From Drosophila persimilis (lineage: Eukaryota > Arthropoda > Insecta > Diptera > Drosophilidae), in the NCBI RefSeq assembly GCF_003286085.1, contig NW_020825333.1:496001-560000 (forward strand): a stretch of DNA of 64,000 nucleotides. The letters run 5' to 3'. The position numbers were made by a program, and so were the translations under genes. Within the stretch, counting starts at the first letter, position 1. Each line of letters begins with the position of its first letter. Below are positions 19,530 through 31,344 of the stretch, piece by piece. The notes beneath the pieces were generated by a model, which had not been told where the DNA came from, searched no databases, and saw only the letters and a list, made by a program, of their open reading frames with translations.

Positions 19530-21780
19530 ATTTTCAGCTTGCCGATCCTGAACGTTTCAATCCTCCTCTTTGGTGCGACCGTTTTTTATGATCTCCTCTG
19601 CTTAGGCCAAATCAAGCTCACCGATGGCCTGCCTCTTCTACAGAAGACCCGGCTTGGGTGGACAGAAGGTAGTAAGCTCGGCGCTTTTGGCCACGCACAA
19701 TTGTCCAGACTCGGAAGCTAAAATGGAAGCAAGGTTGGATGAAATTCTTCATGTCTTGTGAAGTCGAGAATTGTTTGGAGGCTGGAATACCATAAAAGAA
19801 GTAGATTGTGAAGCACATTTTGTGAGCCACCTTTCGCGATTGCTATCAAGGGAGTAATCAGTTCGTATGCCGTTAAGCGTCTTATACTTAGGCGTATCGA
19901 CGATTCATCAGTTTGAAGCGAAAATTGTAATCCTACACTCCAGGCGCGGTATTTCACCTTTATGAGGGAGTATATTGATTTTCATCATATGTCCCAAGTC
20001 AAACCAGATTCCAGTAGCCTTTGCAAATATTTCTTGCGTCATCATTGTGTCCTAAAGGAAGACAGTATGACAATAAAACTCCGTGTCGTTTCCGATTTAT
20101 CCGCAGGTACATCAACTGGATATTCTTTAAATGATATGATGATGACATGCCCTGTTATTCAGCCTACATTGTTTAAAATATTGATTCGCTTTCGCACATA
20201 TCAAGTCGCTCGCACTGGTCAGATTTGTAAAATGAACCGCTGCGTATCTCCATGTCTCCACCTGACAATTTTTATCAGTGTATTCTATGGCGAGATTCCA
20301 TCGGGGCTGGGGTTCAATTTCACTCATTAGACACCGTCACATACGGAACGAGGGCTGCAATATCTTTAGCTGTCCGCACAATACACCAGCTTGGCTCAGC
20401 TGCTGTGCAGCAGGAGTTTTACGTGGATGATCTTAATTCTGGAGGTAACTCAGTCACAGAGCTAATAGACAAGATGCACAAAGCTTCAGCTTTACTGTCC
20501 CGTGGTAATTTCAAACTTAGGAAATGGTGCTATAGTCAGCAGGAAGTACTTGACCCAACCTCTGAAGAAGGTGTAGAGAAATTCCTTAGGTTTCATGATA
20601 GAGGCGACAAAACTCTTGGCTTAGCGAGAGGGACCTTGCTTCGGATCAACTTCTGTTTGCCTTGTCCGCACTGGACACAAATTCAAAACCCTCCAAGTTC
20701 ATTTTGATTTACGATTGCTCTTTTCTACGACCCTCTTGGATTGATAAATCCAGTCATTGTCAGGTGCAAAATCTTCGTTCAGCAGCTTTGGAGAGAAAAT
20801 GTGGATTGGGATGAAAGCCTACCCTCAGCGTGGCATTCAACATAGATGGACTTGAGACACAAGATGGCAAGCATCTCTCGGATCTCATTTCCTCCCGTGG
20901 TTTTTCATTCTAGTGTGGCTATAGAGGTTCACGGATTTTGTGAAAACAGCAAAGACGCATATGGCGCTTGCGTATGTGTCGTGTCCAGGGAAGCCCAGTC
21001 GTCGAGCCAGCTTTTGTGCTCAAAGTCTCGAGTGGCGCCACTACCACTGGATGAGCCAGCCAAATTTCAAGTTTTCGAGGCAAGTTTAGTGGCATCAATT
21101 CAGCAGTTGACGGCAGCCATGGAATGGCGCTATGTTCCCATATCTTTAAATCCTGCTGATATTCTCTCTCGCTTCCCAGCTGCCTTATCCAGTCAGAGCA
21201 GTGGTTTCACGCTAAATCGTTTTTGGTAGGCTCTAAGGATGTGATACAGACCGTATCTTATACTTCCGATACGCGTTTCCACATTTAGATCTCACGTCCG
21301 AATGCAAGTTTGCAAAGTCATTCATTGGCAAACAGCTCACATTGGCCTACATGAATAAATTTATACATCGTCTTAGCCATCCTGGACTGATCGTTTCTGA
21401 TATTCGGCAAGGAACACATCTACTAATTCGACATATTCATCTGAAAATTTTTGTGGATGGACATGAAGGAGATTAATGCTGGTCAAGTCATGAAATCGAT
21501 TTCTATCAGTTCGCTCTCTCCTTTCATCGATCAGTCTGGCTTACTGATAGTTGGAGGTCGTCTTGGACAATTCTCGCTCAGTTTTGATGCTCAACATACG
21601 CCCATTTTTCCATAGGGGCATCATATACCTGTTGCGCTGATAAGATGTTACCACGAAAGGAACATTTATGCTAAACATCGCCCCCTGCCAAAATTTGGCT
21701 GGAATATTGGCCTATTGGAGGCATTAAAGCAGTGTCAAGGGTATGGTGCAAGCAATCGGCTTAAGCTAAGCCTCCGGCAT
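19530..21780 (+). pseudogene. BEL-3 pol remnant (protease/RT linker, RT, RNase H, integrase start)
   Basis: Resumes after LINE-C with LADPERFNPP, FYDLLCLGQIKLTDGLPLLQ and KTRLGW. RT (19962-20707): VKPDSSSLCKYFLRHHCVLK, KLRVVSDLSAGTSTGYSLND, FYVDDLNSGGNSV (YVDD box kept) and LRKWCYSQ. RNase H (20846-21229): VEVHGFCENSKDAYGACV-like, where the usual Asp after FC is Glu, and SRVAPLPLD, then a deletion to PADILSRFP. Integrase N-terminal zinc region (21500-21780): GLLIVGGRL, then HERNIYAKHRPLP. It ends mid-domain at the LTR fragment. Many frameshifts. Confidence 0.75.
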
Positions 21781-21800
21781 AAATAAACATTATAATGTTA

Positions 21801-22122
21801 AAAAATTAACATATTATCGTCAAAACCTTGCCACTTTCGGCCCCTTGCAGAATGTTCAAACATAAACATATTATTGAACACATTCACTCATGTAACAAAA
21901 CCGATCTCTAAAGAAATCACATAAAGTAGACAAGTTATGACTGCACGGGTGTAAACAGAGATCTGTAACCCATTAATACGACAACAAAACACAAGTGGAG
22001 AAAACACTTAACAAATGCGGTCCTAAAATAAAACTAATGTAAGCATGTACTCAAATAGACACCCACAGTAAAATGTTTTTTCCGTTGTTTCCTCCGCTGT
22101 GGTAAGAGCACGGAGTTTAACA
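21801..22122 (+). repeat. LTR-R1: LTR of the CAG-leader retroelement, left copy
   Basis: Matches the LTR at 57525-57957 from AACATATTATCGTCAA through CACTCATGTAAC and GTAAGCATGTACTCAAATAG. The last 110 bp of that LTR are absent and replaced by a copy of leader sequence (22080-22120). It ends TTTAACA before the primer-site-like TTTTGGTCCTTCGAGAC. Confidence 0.7.
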
Positions 22123-22387
22123 TTTTGGTCCTTCGAGACTTCCGTTGTTTTCCCCCTGTGGTAAGAGCACGGAGTTAAGCCAGCTCCTTTGAGTCTGAAC
22201 AAGTGTCTAGATCACTGACAACTAAAGGTAGCAAAATACAGAATTCTGATTTCCCTCCTGTAGGATGGAACAGAGTATAAAATAAATTGATGAAATGTAA
22301 GTTTAGCTGAAAAAATACAAGTGGCAAAAGAACTGTGACTGTAATGGTGAAAAAATAAATATATAAATTGGTTTGTGTGTGCTCACT

Positions 22388-22600
22388 GTGCCAGCGACAA
22401 TAACTGCGGCGTCCCCAGCAGCAGCGAAAATAGCTGCAGCAACATAAGCAGCATCGACACCAGCAGCATCGACATCAGCAGCAGTGACAATAGCTGCAGC
22501 AACATCAGCAGCATAGAAAATAGCAATAAGCAGAGGCAACTCCAGCAGCAGCGACAGCAACTCCAGCGGCAGCAGTAAAAACAACAGCAGAAGCAGAATT
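22388..22600 (+). repeat. CAG/AGC-rich leader microsatellite of LTR-R1
   Basis: Impure AGC/CAG repeats (GACACCAGCAGCATCGACAT and similar) between the LTR and the gag start. The second copy has the same feature at 58505-58635, so it belongs to the element and is not a local expansion. Confidence 0.75.
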
Positions 22601-22663
22601 CATGAGCTAAGTCTCATATCTCAAATTGTTTTTCAGCTTAATTAAGTAACAAATTAAAGTAAG

Positions 22664-23470
22664 ATGTCATCAGAACAAATAATCAAACTATTAGAGGCTC
22701 AAGCCGCGATAGCAAAAGAAATTAAGAAGATTGAGCCTGGTCATTTGACCTTAAGGAGGTCAAGGAGGTTAAGGAGGTTAAGGAGGTTAAGAAGGACCTT
22801 AAGGTCTTAAGGAGACCTTAAGAACAAAGTTACAAGCAATAATTCTACAGTGTTAGCATATGGAGTAGTCGATCATGACTACTATAAGAGACAGTAGTAC
22901 GAAAACATGATTAAAAATATACATCAAAAGTATGTAATGAAACCCTAACGAAAGGGAAGGTAGAAATAGAAAAGTTACAATCAGTGGAGACTGTAACTTT
23001 GAAAAAAAGACATAGAGCCCAAAAATGACAATACCATAGAAAAAGTATCTGAGGGAATCGACAGAATAGTGGAAAACTTATTTAGAGCAAACCATGCTGA
23101 GGTTTGATCAGGCTAAACTGGGAGAGTGTAGAATGAGAAGGGGAAAAATTGAGTTCCTCAGTAAAAAACTGAGCTCTAAATTTAGGAGTTTTATCATAGC
23201 TATGAGACAAACGACAGCTTCTACGACCAGATCGGCGATTTAGAATTTGATATTCAAAGCATGGTAAGCAACCTAGAAGTTAGGATGTAAGCCGTAGCTG
23301 AGGAAAACAGCGTGAATAGTAAAGGGGCAACAATAAAAAATAAGATATTGTAAAGGTACAAGCCTTCACAATGTAGGAGCAACACCCACCCCTGGAGGGA
23401 CAGTCCAGAGGGCTTATTATTACATTTGGAACCGAAACCAGTACGAGAGAACCAACAAGAGCATCACCAG
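22664..23470 (+). pseudogene. LTR-R1 gag remnant
   Basis: Begins MSSEQIIKLLEAQAAIAKEI and matches the second copy at 58712 (MLSEQIIKLLEAQAAIAREI). A 9-bp minisatellite replaces codons after about residue 28 and the frame stops soon after. Downstream pieces (VVDHDYYKR, MIKNIHQKYVM, then NHAEV and MVSNLEVRM) keep the flavour of an N-terminal BEL/Pao or Ty3/gypsy gag helix bundle, but stops are frequent. Superfamily is uncertain: the QAxIxxxIxK pattern suggests a roo-like BEL/Pao gag. Confidence 0.55.
22753..22797 (+). repeat. 9-bp minisatellite inside gag (five units)
   Basis: Five consecutive units AAGGAGGTC/AAGGAGGTT/AAGAAGGAC in perfect 9-bp register. They encode Leu-Arg-Arg repeats in the gag frame until a TAA at about 22808. 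The 58.8-kb copy has no repeat here. Confidence 0.85.
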
Positions 23471-24412
23471 CATTGGGCCTACCTCAACGTCGCAAGGGGA
23501 AACAGCAGCAAGCGACGACACAAAAGGAAACAGCAAGAAAAGAGGGGAAACTACGCCTACGACGATCATACACCGCGAACAAGCGACGACACAAAAGAAA
23601 CAGCAAGAAGAGAGCCGACGGCCACACGCAGCGAGCAAGCGAGAAACACCCAAACACCCCATTAGCTCGACAGAGAGGGAGACGAAGAGAGCCCGACGAT
23701 CGCTCTGACGCCCACGCCGCAGCAGCTGAATATGAAGAAAGGCCAGCAGCGGAAAGCTACAGAAATAGCAAAGCGGCAGAAAAGCGACCGAAGTCCATCG
23801 CGGGCCAAGCTCGGGAGTGATTCTCTAACAGGGCCGAAATCGAATTTTCAGTAGTTTTCTCGTGATACACGGAAAAGTCCTGTTCGAAACACGCGTGTGC
23901 ACCCGGATACTGCGTAGCTGTGGTTTCCTTATGTACTTGTAGGTACAGAGTTGGCAGTTTTTCCCCCTGCTGCACCCGTGGGGTTTTTAGGTAGGGAAAT
24001 AAAACGGAGAACGAAAATAAAGACACCAACTTCAACCTCAGCACCGCGTGCCGGGAGAAAATGGACGCGGCACGTGGCCAAGGTTGGGAGACAGCGACAA
24101 AGCGGCAACAGCGGCGAAGCAGCAGGCGAGCAGCGACAGCGACAACGCAGCAGCAGCGACGGAGCAGGCGGGCGAGCGACACGGCGGCACAGTCACAGCA
24201 GCAACAGAGCAACAGGCGCCGAGAGGAGCGGCGACACGGCGACAGGCCACAGCAGCGAAGGTACATCCAGCGAACCCAAAGAGGAGCAGCTACATGGCAA
24301 CGGAGCCCTCAGTCCCAAAGCCATGGTTACAGCCAATACGAGCCTCCGAACACGAAATATCAAGTTACGAGAGTGATCACCGAGCCTTCGAACAGGAACC
24401 TTCCGTGCCTTC
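23471..24412 (+). other. GC-rich low-complexity block, origin unknown
   Basis: Rich in GCGAC, CAGCAG and GGCGAGCAG; open stretches on the plus strand are Arg/Gln/Ala rich (for example 23473-23820 and 24061-24468). Composition is unlike the AT-rich surroundings. No domain is recognised, and the frames could be composition artefacts. Confidence 0.4.
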
Positions 24413-24634
24413 CGTGCCGCGTGTCCTTCAACAGGATCATATACCCAGTGCTGTGTATCCTAGTATAGGGTCACCTTACCCAGTACCGTACCGCGTGTCC
24501 TTCGACAGGATCATCTACCCAGTGTTGTGTATTCTAGTATAGGATCACCTTTCCCAGTACCGTGCCGCGTACCCTCCGACAGGATCATCTACCCAGTACT
24601 GTGTATCCTAGTATAGGATCACTTTCCCCAGAAC
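24413..24634 (+). repeat. Tandem repeat, three 74-bp units
   Basis: Units at 24413-24486, 24487-24560 and 24561-24634. Each starts CGTGCCGCGT (CGTACCGCGT in the middle unit) and contains CAGGATCAT, ACCCAGT, GTGTAT, CTAGTATAGG and a C-rich end CCAGTAC/CCAGAAC. Differences are scattered substitutions. Confidence 0.9.
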
Positions 24635-25165
24635 CTACGGAACGGGATCACCGCAATCATCGCACGCCCTGCACACCCCGAACCCGTGCAAGCAAGACTG
24701 GACGAATTGGCCACGCGCTTTGGGAACATACCGAGCCCCAGGGACCCCCGCAGCACAGCCACGTCACCCGGCCAGAAAGCCGAATGAAGATGGAAGACAG
24801 CAAGAATGAACAGAAACTGCGGCTAATTATACCCGAGCTGCCCAGCACGAACCAAGGATCCTACCACGGATAGGACCAAGACACCGGACGCCCAGGACGA
24901 CCAACCATCACGAGCTGCCCAAGGACTACCCCAAGGAACCAGACCGGAGTCGCCCAGCAAGGACCAAGGACCCGAACCCAATACCACTGGACCCTTTGCC
25001 GCGCCTAGTTTTCCCTAGGGACATCGGGTCTTATGCCCCGGAGGTGGTGAGATCTCTCTCTCATTACTGGCGGACAAACTCCGAAAATGGGGACTTCGAC
25101 TAGCGTTCATCGAAAGGCTATAGGAGCGAGTGGAATCATACGGCTACTAATCAAGCTGCCAAGCT
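24635..25165 (+). other. GC-rich stretch, unassigned
   Basis: Continues the GC-rich block; an open frame 24562-24873 is Pro/Arg/Thr rich without recognisable motifs. Composition drops to AT-rich near 25150 where BEL coding begins. Confidence 0.35.
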
Positions 25166-26000
25166 TTACCATTAATGTCTTTCAATATTGACAAAACTAA
25201 GAGTCAAGATTATGTGTTGGCAGACCCTAACTTTAACAAACCAAATAGTAGGTTTAATAATTAGGATAGATTTGTATACCCATATTTTAAAAGACGGAAT
25301 CCGGGTAGATTATATCCGGTTGCACCAAATCAAAAGGTGATCAATTTATTGTGGCGACAACAATTGAAGTTGGGTACTTAGAGCGGTTCTACGAATTGTA
25401 AAGTAAAAAGAACACCGTAGAAGAAGATGTTTGCGGGAAGCACTTTTTGGAAACATCAAGAGGAGATGAGAATGGTAGGTATGTGGTTAAAATACCATTT
25501 AAAAAAGAAAAGGTTCTAGGAGATGTAAAAACACAAACTATGGCGCGATTTTATAGTTTAGAAAGAAAGCTCAGCAATAATAAAAAATTAAAAGAAAATT
25601 ACATACAGTTTAAGCATGAATATACAAATTTAGGACATATGGTAGAGTCCAAAGAAGATGGGAAATATTATTTGCCCCATCAAGCAGTCATAAGAGATTC
25701 CAGTCTAACGACAAAGCTGAGGGTAGTTTTCGATGCTTCAGCAAAAACCACAAACAATAAAAGTTTAAATGATATCATATGGGTTGGACCAAGAGTCCAA
25801 AAAGATATTTTCGATATTATGGTGAAATGGCGTAAATGGCCATTTGTAATATCTGCAATATCTACAATATTTGCATATAATTTGGAGAGATAATCAAAAC
25901 GAAAAGTTAAAAGAGTATAAACTCACAACCGTTACGTACGGTACAGCTTTAGCACCCTACTTAGCAATCAGGGTGCTTTGTATAATGAGCCTCTGGAATC
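25166..26000 (+). pseudogene. BEL/Pao protease-RT fragment
   Basis: YVLADPNFNKPN (25209-25244) is the conserved block before the BEL RT. Then come KHFLETSRGDENGRYVVKIP, YIQFKHEYTNLGHMVE, KYYLPHQAVIRDSSLTTKLR and VVFDASAKTTNNKSLNDIIW, open from 25447 to 25893. A deletion removes the RT middle; YKLTTVTYGTALAPYL-like codons follow at 25916-25975. It resembles the BEL-4 fragment at 28100 and may be the same family as LTR-R1 upstream, which would make 21801-26000 one damaged element. Confidence 0.75.
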
Positions 26001-26102
26001 TTGATTAATATAACTATTTTGAATAAACATGAATTATAAATAAATAACTACCAGATTCCGTCTTGCCATCTATGCCGGTCGGGGATTGAGTTTATTTTTT
26101 GG

Positions 26103-27163
26103 TTTTTATACCCGATACTCAAAATGAGTATAGGGGTATATTAGATTTGTGGTGAAAATGGATGTGTGCAACGTCCAGAAGGAAGCGTTTCCGACCCATT
26201 AAAGTATATATATTCTTGATCAGCATCAATAGCCAAGTCGATAGTCTGCCATGTCTGTCGGTCCGTCCCTACGAGCGCCTATTGCTCAAAAACTATAAGA
26301 GCTAGAGCAACGACATTTTATATCCAGACTTCTGTAATATGTCACTGTTACAAGTATATTTCGTAATTTCGACCCGCCCCACAAAGGGCGAAAATCTGTG
26401 GCATCTACAATTTCAAAGATACGAGAAAACAGAAAACGCAGAATCGTAGAGACAGAATCTGAACCAGATCGTATTATTATTACAGCCAGAATGAAGAAAA
26501 CAATTTCATTTTCTCTCGCTCTGTCTCGCTCTAACACACAGGTTTCATTATCGGCTTTGCCTGTTGCAAAAAGTGAGTTCCTAGAACTCAGAAACTATAG
26601 CAGCTAGAGCAACGAAATTTGGTATCCATACTCCTGTGATATCGAACCTTGACAAGTTTGTTTCAAAATTTCGCCACACCCCCCTTCCGCCCCGCAAAGG
26701 ACGAAAATCTGGGCCATCCACAAATCTCAGAGACTATTAAGGCTAGAGGAACCAAATTTGGTATTCACGCTCCTATTAGATCTCACTATTACAGGTATAT
26801 TTCAAAATATCGCCCCACCCCCTGCTGCCCCCACAAAAAATCTGTGGCATCCACAATATTGAAGACTGGAGAAAACTATTGAAGACTGGAGAAAACGAAA
26901 CAGGCACAATCACAGAGAATGACCATATCTATCAGATTGCTGAATCTGGATCAGATCAGATAATTTTTATAGCCAAAAGAAACAAATCAATTTGCAGTGG
27001 CTACGCAGCGCCCGACGTCACGCTCAGACTGATTTTCTGTCTCTCTCGCACGCACTCTTTGTCGTGTCGTTCAATGTTAGCGCCGTCTGGCGGAGGAGAC
27101 CCATACTGACTATGTATCGGGATTAAGTGAAGAGTTGCAGTCGCAGCAGCAACTTACAACGTT
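26103..27163 (+). mobile_element. DINE-1/INE-1 (Helentron-related), near full length
   Basis: 5' end TTTTTATACCCGATACTC with inverted partner GAGTATAGGGGTATA; conserved AACGTCCAGAAGGAAGCG; TA run; core TTCTTGATCAGCATCAATAG; short GTCY run. About 800 bp of interior with repeated CCACAAATCT/AAAATCTGTGGC modules follow. The 3' end has TATCGGGATTAA (complement of the 5' motif), hairpin AGTTGC...GCAACT and ACAACGTT. Non-autonomous, no protein. Confidence 0.85.
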
Positions 27164-28099
27164 TATGATTCATACGATTCATAACATTTTTCAGTTCAGA
27201 TGTGTAGCCGTTATTCTCAATACCTTGCCACAGTAGTGTTTACTTCTTGTAATTTTTCTGCATTAGTAGTTGCCGTGCAAACACACAATGATATGAATCG
27301 CCTTCCAAAACCAAATAGAAAATTAAAATCAAAAATAAATAATTATATAATACATATAATTAAATGATAATTAAATAATTTTCACAAACAAGAAAGACGA
27401 AAACAAACACACAGCGCCGTAAGGCTACACGGAGGCTTCGCTGGGAAAATTTGACCTTGAACAAATAAGACGACGAGTTAGTATTTTAAATATTACAGAC
27501 ACATCCGCAAATTTCCGCAAATAAATTCAATACTCAGATAAATATAATAAAAAATAAACCCAAGGTGGAATGGGGGGGGAACACAACTAAAACTTTAAGT
27601 AAACATACAATACACACACAAAAAAATAATAAATACATAGGTTACGCAAAACATTAATTTCACAAGAATCACAACATAAATTAGTTTTTATTAATTACTT
27701 AATATAAAAGAAATACCTTTAACTTAAAAATCCATTGACCAATTAACCAATTACACGACTGATTTGAAGAGCGCTTTTGTTCTAAAAAGCTCGTCCTGCT
27801 TTCAGCTTCGCTTTGAAAATGAACACGTGTTCACGCTATTAATTCTCTATTTAGAAAGTCCCGTTAGATTTCCAGAAAAATCCGGCTTGCCATTGGGAAG
27901 TTTGGACATTTAAGAGAAAAATTTTGTACTTTTTGTGTAAAGAGGTTTTGATACTTTTTTTGATTTTTGGCCCATGGACGGAGAGATATCATCACGATTC
28001 CTGAGAAACCATAAAGAAGAAGTAGAAGTTGCAGTCATCACTGACCACTGTGCAACCAAATAAATCATTGGGATGGAAAACGAAGCAATACGTTTTCCA
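27164..28099 (+). other. AT-rich stretch, nothing recognised
   Basis: Contains long A/T runs and one G-run (27567-27576). No coding motif is seen until the BEL-4 RT pieces near 28100. Confidence 0.45.
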
Positions 28100-28294
28100 A
28101 GTTTAAAAACCAAAAAGAAATGTTAAAAAAAAATCTTGGTCACGTGACTAAAATTACAGATGGATTGATAGGAAAATATTATCTTCCCCATCAAGCTGAC
28201 ATTAGAGACGGAAGTTCCACTAAATACCTGAGAGTGGTCTTCGATGCACGATGCAAAATCATCAAACGGAAAAAGTCGGAATGAGATCATGTAT

Positions 28295-31126
28295 GGTTAG
28301 GTTTGGTAAGGTAGAGGCGGCTGCCAAGCTCGCTCGGAGCCCGGCACACTTAGGCCGGTTTCGGCTGTTGTGATACCGCTTGGGATCATTCCCTCCCTGC
28401 AGTGAGATTTCCTGTCAACAGTTGTCCCATCCAGATGCTCTTATAAAGTTTGCGATTTTTCTGGGACATATCGTGGACATCTCCGAGATGTCGTTCGGAA
28501 AGGCGGAGCCCAAGTGATGCAGCCTCCTTCTGCTGAGAGCTGGACAGGAACAGAACAGGTGTTCCACTATCTCCTCCTCCTCCTCGTCCTCGTCTCTGCA
28601 GCTGTGGCAGAAATCATTGTATGGGGCACCCAGCCTACTTGGGTGCCTACTAACCAGTGTTCTGTGAGGGAACGTATGACTCCGCTGCACCTTTCCCTGC
28701 CTAGTTTGCAGAGCTCTGCGGTGCGCTTCTTATCTATGGTCGGCCATGTTTGCCCTATTTGCCACTTGTTGTCTGTTAGTCGCATGTACTGCTCTTTTAT
28801 GATGAGTTTGCAGGTGGCCATAGGCATACAAATATCCTCCTTATCTTAGAGAAGGGGGGTCGTAGTACCAGATCTGACCAGCTCGTCCGCTATGCAGTTA
28901 CCCTCGATGTCCCGGTGGCCCGAAACCCATATAAGTCTGATAACAAATTGCTGAGCCATCTCGTGAAGAGATCTGCGGCACTTCGCCACAGTAGCCGAGT
29001 TTGAGGAGATCGCGTTAAGTGATCTGATCGCTGCTTGGCTATCGCTGTAGATGTTTAGATTGGTTGCCGTGGTGGTAACCGTGTCAAGGCAGTACAGAGC
29101 CTAACTGATTGCTGTAACTTCCGCTTGGAAGACGCTACAGTGATCCGGAAGCCTGAAAGATTGCCTTATGTTTAGCTGTTCAGAGTAGATTCCTCCTCCA
29201 ATCCTGCCGTCCAGCTTTGAGCCATCCGTGAAGATGCTTATGGCCCCGTCTGGGCCGGGGAGTCCCTCGAGCCATTCGTCTCTATGAGGGATAATTGTGC
29301 TGAATGGAGTCTCCGTGTGCTCCCTTGGAACTTGATAGTCCATTCTTGCTGGGACCATGTTGTTTTTATTTAGTATAGATGAGTGACCTATGTGTTGAGG
29401 TACCCATTGTTCAGAGTCCCTAAGACGTATTGCTGCCATTTCTTCCCGCTCCTTTCCTGCAAGGTAAAGGCTCTGGAGGCATAACATGGCGTTTAGCGCA
29501 TCATTTGGTATTGTTCGAAGAGCTCCAGAGGGCGGCCGTTCGCTGAACCTTGCCCAGCTGATTGGTGATCGTCCTTTTTGTAAGGGAAGGCTACCAGACA
29601 GTAACTCCATAGAGTATTATAGGTCTGACTATTGCCAGATATATCCATAGGACTATGCTTGGGTTCATGCTCCACTTTAGGCCGATAGATTTTTGCAAGT
29701 GTAGAGTGCTGTCGTTGCCTTCTTCACCCTATCCTTGACATTCAGGTTCCAGTTAAGCTTTTTGTCAATTACCAACCCTAAGTAACTGGCTCTGTCGCTG
29801 AAGGAGAGCCTGTATCCATTTAGTATTGGGCGGTTGAGGGGCGGGACCTTGTATTTTGTGAATAACACGAGTTCCGTTTTCGAGGGATTTAGTCCCAATC
29901 CGCACGACTCTGTCCATCCGGACAATCGAGCAAGCTTTGCGGTCATTAGGTCGCATAGTGTTTGGGGGTATTTCCCCGCGAAGATAATTGCAACGTCGTC
30001 CGCGTATGCCACTACTTTGCAGCCCCCCTCTTCCAGGTCGCATAGAATCTTATTGACTGCCATGTTCCACAGAAGAGGAGACAGAACTCCCCCTTGCGGG
30101 GTTCCTCTGTTGACATACCTTGACTGGGTGGACGATCCCATCGATGGCGCCCGGTGTGACGTTGTTGAAGGCTCCCTCGATATCGAGAAAAGCTATTAGT
30201 GAGTATTCTTTGAGATGCAGCGATTTTTCTACACTTGAGATCACTTCATGAAGTGCCGTTTCCGTGGATTTTCCTTTCCGGTAGGCATGCTGCGCACTTG
30301 AGTACAGCTGGGGACTTATGGTTGTCCGTAATTGTAACCCGATAAGTCTCTCAAAGGTTTTGAGTAGGAAAGACGATAAACTGATTGGTCTAAAGTCTTT
30401 CGGGGCTGAGTGTGAGGCTTTGCCTGCTTTAGGGATGAAAACTATCATAGCCTTAAGCCATGATTGTGGTATTGTGCATACCGCCAGTATCTTCCTGAAG
30501 ATACTATGTAGCCAGTTTATGGCCGTATCCCCGGCCGTCTGAAGTTGGGCCGGGATTACCTGGTCCGGACCTGTCGATTTAAACGGGTTGAAGCTGTTTA
30601 TTGCCCAACTTATGTTCTGTTTTGTAAGGATATGGTCCATCGATTCTACCGATCCCTCTCTTGGGAGGTATGTCGGCTCGGTGGTTGTGCATCCGGGGAA
30701 ATGCGTGTCGAGCAGAATGTGTAGGGGCTCCTCACTGGAGTTGGTCCACGTACCATCATTCTTCTTGAGGTAACCTACCGAGGGGGTAGTTTTTGAGAGA
30801 ACTTTCCGGAGTCTTGCGGCTTCCTCGATTTTGGAGCAAAATTTTTGCCAGGAGGCTCTTTTAGCCTTCCTCGTTTCCTTTTTGTATAGTGCTAGACTGG
30901 TTTTGTCGTCTGCCCAGTGAGTATCCTCATTTGCTCTTGTAGCTCTATTGAAAAGAGAACTACAAGTCCTACGAAGGGTGTCTAGTTGCTTAGACCACCA
31001 GGGGGGTTTCTTTTTCCCCCTTGATCTGGCAGAAGGGCATGCTGCCTTGAAGGCTTTGTTGCACGCATCCGTAAACCTGTTCACAAGACGGTTTAGGTTG
31101 TCTTCCGAGTTTGGGCAATTAGGGTC
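28295..31126 (-). mobile_element. LOA-2: LOA-clade non-LTR retrotransposon, 5'-truncated
   Basis: Flanked by a 12-bp duplication GAGATCATGTAT (28283-28294 and 31127-31138) inside BEL-4 RT codons. The 3' end on the minus strand is ACCAAACCTAACC. It lacks ORF1 and the endonuclease, beginning in the linker before RT. Typical 5'-truncated dead-on-arrival insertion. Confidence 0.88.
28415..31126 (-). pseudogene. LOA-2 ORF2: RT, RNase H and C-terminal zinc motif, broken
   Basis: Minus-strand pieces. Linker and RT N-terminus (about 30140-31126): RGKKKPPWWSKQLDTLRRTC, GPDQVIPAQLQTAGDTAINW, FIPKAGKASHSAPKDFRPIS, QHAYRKGKSTETALHEVI and LIAFLDIEGAFNNV. After a frame change, 29677-30141: RGTPQGGVLSPLLWNM and KVVAYADDVAIIF (YADD kept). 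29101-29610: thumb and RNase H start with ISIFTDGSKLDGRIGGGIYS and CSVFQAEVTAIS, ending in a stop. Remaining RNase H is degraded across 28700-29100. C-terminal zinc-binding motif FCHSCRDEDEEEE...VEHLFCSCPAL at 28500-28620. It is related to LOA-1 but belongs to a different subfamily. Confidence 0.82.
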
Positions 31127-31344
31127 GAGATCATGTATACTGACCCAAGACAGAAAAAAGACGTATTGAACATATTGACATTGCCGATATTGAGCAAATT
31201 TACAGGAAAATAAGCAAAGAAGACCGGCCATAGCATTGCGTATTATGGAGAGATGATCCAATGAAGCCCAAAGAAGAGTACTAGCTCAAATCGGCTCAGC
31301 TTTCCAATAGACAAATGGCCAGTAACTACAGCCAACAGACTGAA

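Noticed and set aside
22375-22578. Ser/Asn/Asp-rich frame over the CAG-rich leader
   Set aside because: Product of the microsatellite; the second copy of the leader does not keep the frame.
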